DNA of 64,000 nt from Exophiala sp. HKRS030 (lineage: Eukaryota; Ascomycota; Eurotiomycetes; Chaetothyriales; Herpotrichiellaceae), in the NCBI GenBank assembly GCA_023897205.1, contig JAHWDD010000016.1:638700-702699 (forward strand), written 5' to 3'. The stretch's first letter is position 1. Each line of letters starts with the position of its first letter. Position numbers and translations under genes: made by a program. Positions 57,161 to 64,000 of the stretch are shown piece after piece. The notes under the pieces are model-generated. The model was not told where the DNA came from. It searched no databases and saw only the letters and a list, made by a program, of their open reading frames with translations.

Positions 57161-59420
57161 ATGGTGCATCAACATCTCCATACGCCCAGTATACAAGTCA
57201 ACGATATCACCACAGCTTTTCGTGCTGCCGCTGCCGGTCATAATGTTCCAAAATACAAGGGGATTCTGCTAATGGAATATAGGCTTGAAAACCGGGCAGC
57301 TTGTCAAGGATGAGTATTTTACGTTATTCGAGGCCGTCAGCGCCTTAGAGGTCAGCGAATCCCTTCTCAAGGAGATGCGTGCTGTAGCTGAGCGAACCTA
57401 GGTGGGAGATCCAAAGATGGACAGTGGTTGCTATTCCTCTACCGAAGCCGAGGTTGACTACGATGTTGCAGCCCCAGTTTCCGCGGAGGAAATCATTTGG
57501 TTGATGGACGAGCTGATCCGTCGCGAGGAAAGTAACCTGTCATTGATTCTTGGGTCGTTCTGACTTGTCACAGATTGCCTGGCATATGGGATATCCACTC
57601 TCTCAAACAATCTTTACCTCTGTCCACATCGAGGATCTACTCTGGCCAGAACCTAAGACGCTCGACGACGCCAGATTCAACAGATCAGCCGCAATACCTG
57701 TGGCCCTTCCAGCATTACTTGTCCATGTCTTTCGGCCATTCTGCTTAGCCCTTATCAAGTCCTGCGACCTTGTCTTGTCAATGGTGGCAAGCCAACACTA
57801 CTATGAGGTATGTCCTGTCTGCTGCATGTTGATTGAAAATTTCCTCATGCTTTTCTGTCACAGGAAGAAGATTTTGCCACTCAGATATTCAACCGCCCTC
57901 TCTTGCACGAAGTTGCAGTCGATGACGTTCTACTAGTCCTGGAAAGTGCTCAGTCTCAATTACATGTCCATAATCTTACTCCCGAATTGAGCTCTGCTAT
58001 TGCCGCCCGCTTAGATGTCCGTCGCTCCTTCTTATTGTTGCTCAGAGCATGCAGCAACGCCACTGCTCCAGATACGGCACATTTAGGAGATCCTCAATCC
58101 ATGATAGAGGTGGTAAAGCGCACCGCTCTGCTGGGTTCAGCAGTAACATCGGAGGCGTTCACCCTCAAAATACAACGTCGTCTCGCAAGCAGTGTTCCTC
58201 CCAGACCAATGGTCGTCTTTGATCACGCCGAGTCCTTCGATTTCCTGCAACGACTCTTTCTAGATTCTATGCATGCATTTGAAATCTTCCAAGTTTCATG
58301 CAGCGTAGATCTACTGGTAGCATATCAATGCTTCATGTCTCAGACTCCACAACCCGCAGTCTACGTTCGAGCCTTAGTCCAGTCATTTCTCAGTGTCAGG
58401 GGTGATGTTTTGGGTCGGGTTCCAGTGCAGCAGTTTGTCTTCCAGGATCTTCGACCACTGGTAGCCCCGAATTACGTGCTGACCATCGAGGATGGACTTT
58501 TTGAAACCCGTCTTACCACTGAGCAGATGCAAGTCGTGTCACAGCTTAACCATTTTGCGCACCGCTCAGGTCCCTCATTTGTGAATCTTTTCCGGACATT
58601 CTGTCTGAATCGCTGTCGACTGCGCCGCACAATGTGCCATGCAGCTCTCGAGTGGGATCAAATACAAGCAGAGGCCGAAGAGCTTGATGCATTATACCAA
58701 TCAGCTTTCAATGAAAAACCACGTCTGTTACCTGGGAGCGACGAACCAACATTTTCCTACGCTTTAAGTAGCTGGGTCTATCATCACAAACTAGGTCAAC
58801 TGCAAAGCATTCTTCAGATTGGATTTGAGCTGTCAATTTATGCTCCTCATGAATACGTTCAGACCCTTTGGCACCTCGCATCATTATCGAACAATCATCT
58901 CTCCCACCTCGACAGAATTAGTTTCTTTATATCCCTTGAGGGTCGATTAACGACGGTGCAACAACAAAACATCCAATCGAATCTCCGCTACTTGTATCGA
59001 CAGTTCGCATGGTTAAAAGCTACCGAGGCCTTGGCAAAGGCACTCCACGGCCTCTTGGTTGTGCTTCGGCGTCATGGTCACATGGTGCAACCCAAACTCA
59101 CCTACTCCACGGACAGGTTACGATACGAGCTCCGGATGCGACCTTTTCACCATTTGTCCATACCTGAGCCAGTTCCAGCCGAGATTGCCCAACAAGCGTG
59201 TCTTCTCGAGGGGTTTTCAGATTTGGCAGTACTGGAGCAAGCTTCCAAAGCCAATCAGGCGGCGAAGAAAGCCTGGGACGAAGTCTTGAAGGGCGGGTGG
59301 CACTTTCAGTCACTGCTTGACAATGATGACACCAAGCCTTCCGCCCGGTCCTTGAAAGAGAATGGACACAGCGTGTTCGCAGTGCGATCAAAGCATGCAT
59401 TGGAACAGGGATCGCAATAA
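57161..59420 (+). CDS. NAA35: NatC N-terminal acetyltransferase auxiliary subunit Naa35/Mak10
   Basis: Five exons: 57161-57236, 57283-57350, 57402-57527, 57574-57807, 57864-59420; 686 aa. The small early exons give VNDITTAFRAAAAGLKTGQLVKDEYFTLFEAVSALEVGDPKMDSG, the family signature, then EEIIWLMDELIRRE|IAWHMGYPLSQTIFTS and HYYEEEDFATQIFNR, and the Mak10 C-terminal helical region. It anchors the NatC complex to the ribosome, which acetylates N-termini of the Met-Leu/Ile/Phe/Trp type. The donor of intron 3 is odd: only GAAAGT is found at 57528, or a normal GT at 57532 that is out of phase by one base. A single extra A or a substitution would explain it. The rest is normal. Confidence 0.87.
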
Positions 59421-59958
59421 CCACACTCGTCAGTATGTTGAGGTTAAAGAACTCTTTGCCGTTGGGCTTGAAAGTGCAGATCCCGGAAGTGGGTCACCGA
59501 GATCGGTGGCATGCAGCGTGGCCGGTACCAAAGATTTTGATCTAGTTGTCTTAATCCAATCGTGAAGCCACATATTTCTTCCACTTTCCAATAGTGCACC
59601 TTGAAGCACGGTATTGTAGCGACCATCCGAAATGTCATGCCCCCTCATCATGTGGTTCTCCAGGTTCGCAAAGACCGTTTTGGTCGAGTATATTCTTCAG
59701 CTTAGCATGTTGGTCTACCTTCGTTAAGAATTGGGGACTGGGTATGACACTTTAAGTCGTACAACACAGATGTGGTGTAACAACCCATACGATGAGGCCC
59801 ACATTTGATTCAATCGGCGAGGCTGATTGTCAGCCTCGTTGGCGAAGGCGCCAAGATATCTAAATGCCGCTCCTTAACCCCGCAATAATTTTTCTCCAAA
59901 GTTATGTAAAAAGCGAACTGCTCGAACTGTCTCTGCGCTTCGTCAACACACATTCGCC
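59421..59958. other. Intergenic, BRX1 promoter
   Basis: About 540 bp. Short frames only. Confidence 0.4.
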
Positions 59959-61027
59959 ATGGCATCTGCGTACAAATCCACCCGGCGGTCCGGTGATTCT
60001 GATGATTCAGATCTCTCAGACGGTGCTTCTTCGAGCGAGAGCAGCACCACCGTCCGTGCTGGGTCAAGTGACGACGAAAATGATGGGTTGGACGGTGCCG
60101 ATCGCTCTAAACCGTCTGCGACTTCTCTAGAACTGAGGAATCGAGTGTTGATGTTAACTTCTCGAGGCGTATCATACAGGTTAGATTCATATATTGGGAT
60201 GTCAAGGCAATCTACTAACAAATGTACTCAGACATCGCCACCTTCTTTCCGACCTGCATGCTCTTCTACCTCACACATACAAAGACACCAAGCTCGACAC
60301 CAAATCGTCCAATAATTACAACTCTGCCCTTAACGGTCTTGCAGATCTGCACTCGTGCAATTACATATTCTTTCTAGAGGCGCGAAAGCACGGCCAAGAT
60401 CTGTATTTGTGGCTTTCACGGCCGCCAAACGGACCTACGATCAAATTCAGCGTGACCAACGTCCATACAATGGCTGAACTTGGGTTCGGGGGAAATTGCC
60501 TAAAAGGAGGCAGGGGAATTGTTGTCTTTGATAAAACTTTCGATGATGGCGTCGCTAATGCAGAGCATTTGCCACTCATCCGCGAAATGTTACGGGGTGT
60601 ATTTTGTGTTCCGTCCAAAGGTGTTCGAGGCATGAAGCCCTTTATCGACAGGGTCATCGGCATCTACGGACTCGATGGAAAGATTTGGATCCGTGTTTAC
60701 GAAATCCGGGAGAAGGAAACCGAGAAACCTATCAAAGGACAAAGCCAACAGCAAGACGAGATTGCCCTAATCGAAGTCGGTCCGCGGCTCGTACTGACCC
60801 CAATCATCATTCAAGAAGGAAGCTTCGGAGGCCCGATTATTTTCGAGAATAAACAATTCGTGAGCCCGAACCAGCTTCGGAGCGAAACTAGACTGCGTCG
60901 AGCTGGAAAATATTCGAGCCGGAGAGGGGGTGCTGAAGATCTTGCCATCAAACGTAAATCCCTGGGCTTGAACTCTGGCACAAAACGCACACTTTCAGAC
61001 TTGGACAATGCACAACTATTCGGCTGA
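59959..61027 (+). CDS. BRX1: Ribosome biogenesis protein Brx1 (Brix domain)
   Basis: Two exons, 59959-60179 and 60232-61027, with a 52-nt intron; 338 aa. After an acidic Ser/Asp-rich N-terminus, the Brix domain starts RVLMLTSRGVSYRHRHLLSDLHALLPHTYKDTKLDTK, continues with CNYIFFLEARKHGQDLYLWLSRPPNGPTIKF, GNCLKGGRGIVVFDK and LIEVGPRLVLTPIIIQEGSFGGPIIFENKQFVSPN, and ends in a basic tail. It is needed in the nucleolus for 60S subunit assembly with Ebp2. Intact and in the usual length range. Confidence 0.95.
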
Positions 61028-62167
61028 ATGTTTCCCTCTCATTCGTCCATTTGAGGCTTTCAACCTTTCAGTGTTCCACAGACATAAGTGCAATCAATCC
61101 AACCGACGCTTACGAATGCCACCACGATAAGGCTAGGCAAGATCCCACAAATACTCCCACAAATGCTTCCACTAAGAGCGGGTTTCAGATGGCTTGGTGC
61201 ACGGCACAATTCCTGCGCAACAATAATATGCGCAGGTCGCTCAGCCCTTCTGGTTCAGCCCAGGAACATGCAAACAACATCAGTCTATTACGCTACCAGA
61301 AACCGACCAGATGCTGCACGTCGACCATATCGGAAAAATTTACTACCTAGGGTGATCCGCCAAACTAGAAACACGCCTGGAGTTAGGGCCAAGATTACTA
61401 TCTGTCATGCAGCTGTACCTTCGAGCTCATGTCTCGGGCGCGAAGCGTCCAATCGTCAGACCCGATATGAGTCACAGTATGGCATGCTGCACACTATCGA
61501 GTTTCAAGATGGCGGCCGATGCAAGATAGCAAACAATCGGCGAGCCAGGCTCCATGCAAGTCACTATTCCAGTACCAATTGTAGGACTTGGGTATTGCAG
61601 CGAACCTCTTTCTCGCTTGGGTTGCCTTGAAAAAGGTGCTGCGGTACTTTAGTCAGACGTGGGTCGCCAACTGGCACCCCGCGAACTTCGCGAACTGGGT
61701 GCAAGTTAGGACCCTGAAGGCCAAGCACCAGCTGCAGCCTTGTGCTACGTACATACCTAGGTATTAAATCAATCTACACCGCTAGTACAGAATCACTATT
61801 TCTCATCTTCCATTTGTTTTTCCACTCCACGCATCACAATGTTTCTTAAGACTCTGCTTTCCACTGCTTAGCATTTGCTTTTAGTTTTCCATTATGCGTG
61901 GTAGAGCCCTCGCAGAATCCGGCACGATGCCTCGATCATTCCAACGCGATGCTGCGACATGCGCCGCCATCCTCTTTCCTCGAGTCCCAATCTACGATAG
62001 CCCCAGTGTTGGGGTCGTCAGATCTTAAGCACCCTTCATTCCCGCAGGTGAATACTGCGGACTTATCTGAAGCCTCAAAACACATTTGTTTTCGATCAAC
62101 TCAATCTTGTATGCCCCGGGAACCTGTCATCACCAGCGCATTACCTAAGCTAACACGGATAACAGAA
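61028..62167. other. Intergenic region upstream of F-box gene
   Basis: About 1.1 kb. A 180-codon frame from a GTG at 61088 lacks an ATG start and family features. A TACCTAGGTA copy lies at about 61754-61763. Nothing else is supported. Confidence 0.45.
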
Positions 62168-63207
62168 ATGGCTATCGACCAGCTAGCTCCGGAGCTGCTT
62201 TTACATATTTTCAAGTCGTTGCATTCCGCCTCTGATATTATCAATCTTTCATCTACCTGCCGATACTTTCATTCCGTATTACCAAAATCACAGAGGCTGG
62301 TACTATTTTACAACACGATTGATCAAGAGCTGGGTCCTGTTGAAGAAGCTATCCAATTGCTGACTCAAAACGTGCAACAACCTCTTCATGTCCGACGAAG
62401 CCCCCTCTATCCTTAGCTCTGCTCGCCCAGATCAAGAACGTCGGTCAGGTCGCCCAGCGGTTCGTCGGATTATATCCACGTTATAAATGGACGTATGGCA
62501 CCAGTGAAAACCGTCGCATGCTGCGACGGGAAGAGGCGCGGCGGCTTCGTCGAGCTGTATACAGATTTTGGAGCTACACCCAAGCTCTCTATTCTCAGAG
62601 CGCATGCTATCCTTCCCGTGGTAGCTCTGCCTGCTCGGAACGTGAAAGATTACAACTGCTGAGAAGCTGGGGCACAGATGAGCTTCTAGAGCTTGAAGAC
62701 TTTCGTGGCATTTTAGAGCAGCTTCTCGCAACAGAAATCTGTCCCACAGATGGCGAAATCTTCTCCCGCCACCCCGAGACAAAGAATTTGTATTCGATAC
62801 AAGTCAATCAGAACGATTACCACACTACTGCAAAGAGCAATACGTTTCATGAGATATTTCACAGTGTACACCACAACGAGTTACACACTTCACAAGACTT
62901 AAGCTTATCGACGCAGGAGCTCCGATTCAGACATATGCGTGGGTGGGGGAGTGACTTGGAAAACTTTTATATCGTGCAAGCTCTCTTAAAGCTCACACCG
63001 ATGCAGATTCTATGGGTCTTCGACCATGCAGTATTCAAGAGTGATGTGGAACACTTTATCGAATCTCAGACGCTGGATACATGTTTCCTGGAAACTGGAT
63101 CGCTACTTTTCCATGACTGGGTTACAGTCCTCCATCAGCGAGGGGTCGATGTTCAAAAGATCCGCGACTCTATCTGGGATGATGAAGCTGGCGTGGTGCG
63201 TGTCTGA
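62168..63207 (+). CDS. F-box protein (single-base frame loss)
   Basis: ATG 62168 opens an F-box, MAIDQLAPELLLHIFKSLHSASDIINLSSTCRYFHSVL, the Skp1-binding segment that recruits substrates to SCF ubiquitin ligases. The C-terminal part (about 250 residues, with RRMLRREEARRLRRAVYRFWSYTQAL, LLRSWGTDELLELEDF, and LETGSLLFHDWVTVLHQRGVDVQKIRDSIWDDE) is typical of a large uncharacterised fungal F-box group. The frame is lost at C5 62401-62405; one more C joins PLHVRRSP to PLSLALLAQIKNVGQVAQRF and gives 346 aa. The substrate is unknown. An ATG further up (62114) in the same frame is possible. Confidence 0.75.
62401..62405 (+). other. Apparent 1-bp deletion (C5 for C6) in F-box gene
   Basis: The F-box frame ends in a stop 10 bases after this run, while the C-terminal part starts right here in the next frame. 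One added C makes the whole a single frame. Confidence 0.75.
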
Positions 63208-64000
63208 CTTTCCGTAAACTGATTATATACCTTGCCCAACGCTAGACACAAGATTGTTACCCTAGATACATAAACCGAAGTCCTACTGTATCGTGGAGTT
63301 GGGCACTTAGGATTCCATAGACTCACGTATTGTCAAAGTACTGGACAGGCGGCAAGCCTTTTGATGGAGTAGATAGAGACGAGTCTTCCTATCAACGAAG
63401 CATACATAGCATAAGCAACAAGTCAGCTGTGCTCGATTAAGGTTTTCCGGACAGTAGAGATTTAGGTTTCAAGGTTTCACCAGTTCACATGGTTCACAGG
63501 GTTCTCACAGGAGGGCTAGCAAGTTCATTAAGTATTCGTCAATTACATCGAGAAGTCTTTGGTTGACGTGTTGTGGTCGTTCTTGTCCTATCGAAGATGA
63601 GAGAAATGGGATCGGTAGTCTCCGCCTGTCTAGCAGGAAGGAACTCGAGGAGTCAATGTGTAATGAAGCCTTGTGCTAGCGACAGTACATTAACAACCGA
63701 CACACAACATCAACCAACCTAACTTGTACAATCGACCTGAACTGAGAGATCCTCCTGTGAGGGATCTAGGCAGCCCGATGTAGACGCCTACGTGGTCCCT
63801 TAGCAGGCACCAAAGAGTTCTAGGAATCAATCGCCCGGGGCTAGGAGATGGGCTGGTTGACCTAGACCGGACTTGGGGTTTGATCAGGCACTAGGTGTCG
63901 GGCTAGTTGACCCCGCGACCTCCTGGCGGTCCTGCGGGCTCTCCCGGGCGACGAGGGTGCCCGTGCCCGTGCCCCGAGGCCGGGGACCGCCAGGGACGTC
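63208..64000. other. Gene-free window end with GC-rich repeat-like terminus
   Basis: No coding frame is supported. From about 63890 the composition turns sharply GC-rich, with GTGCCC repeats near 63957-63974 and an 11-bp perfect inverted repeat (63922-63932 and 63984-63994). Similar GGGCTGGTTGACC/GGGCTAGTTGACC stretches lie at about 63850 and 63900. It may be the edge of a repeat or mobile element; the window ends too soon to say. Confidence 0.45.
63922..63994. repeat. Inverted repeat, 11-bp arms with ~51-nt spacer, in GC-rich DNA
   Basis: The arm CCTGGCGGTCC at 63922-63932 is matched by its exact reverse complement at 63984-63994. The spacer is GC-rich with GTGCCC repeats. Confidence 0.6.

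Noticed and set aside
61088..61630. 180-codon plus-strand frame
   Set aside because: Begins with GTG, has no family features and an unusual composition; more likely intergenic.
7529..62405. Treating the nine interrupted genes as pseudogenes
   Set aside because: Each break is one base, usually at a C/G run, and the rest of each frame is clean, with essential genes included; decay would leave other damage.

Overview
This is a nuclear segment of a filamentous ascomycete (Pezizomycotina). The evidence is short spliceosomal introns (about 46-124 nt, mostly 48-65 nt, GT..AG) in over half the genes, and families that are typical of or confined to these fungi: Zn2Cys6 regulators, a DUF1996/WSC secreted protein, a CipC-like protein, Lcl2, an Mmc1-like mitochondrial protein and a Git3/cAMP-receptor-like GPCR. 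The gene set would fit Eurotiomycetes (for example black yeasts), but that placement is a guess. I see no rRNA, CRISPR array, plasmid or phage feature, no complete transposon, and no convincing tRNA (both strands were only skimmed for tRNAs).

Layout. 1-9 kb is accessory in character: the end of a Zn2Cys6-type regulator, an NADPH-cytochrome P450 reductase and a P450 transcribed divergently from about 1 kb of shared DNA, and a myo-inositol-type sugar porter. 9-25 kb holds a pICln-like protein, a CipC-like protein, an alpha/beta-hydrolase that has lost its nucleophile, a DUF1996+3xWSC secreted protein, mitochondrial sulfite oxidase, gamma-tubulin complex component GCP5, an Mmc1-like protein and a Dal5/Tna1-like anion:cation symporter. 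25-46 kb is gene-poor with long intergenic tracts: a GPCR, a small secreted protein, an aldo-keto reductase, a Rab4-like GTPase, a choline-transporter-like (CTL/Pns1) protein, the protein O-mannosyltransferase PMT2, a Zn2Cys6 regulator and a DAO-type FAD oxidoreductase. 47-63 kb is dense housekeeping: CAF-1 large subunit, a Pmp3-like proteolipid, auxilin (Swa2), mitochondrial L27, Lcl2, F1-ATPase epsilon, NatC subunit Naa35, Brx1 and an F-box protein. The last ~100 bases switch abruptly to GC-rich repeat-like DNA.

The strongest signal beyond the genes is technical or evolutionary. Nine otherwise well-conserved genes carry twelve single-base frame losses. Each is repaired by adding exactly one base, ten of them at a run of C or G and one more possibly so. 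After adding the base, every total CDS length becomes a multiple of three. This includes genes that are essential or broadly conserved (GCP5, auxilin, Rab4, pICln). The simplest reading is uncorrected homopolymer-length error in the assembly, so these loci should not be taken as pseudogenes.

Other points of interest are the CPR/P450 pair, the hydrolase lacking its catalytic residues, an unusual Rab C-terminus, an irregular splice donor in NAA35, a perfect 12-mer present three times in intergenic DNA, and paired CACGTGATC sites upstream of the GPCR.
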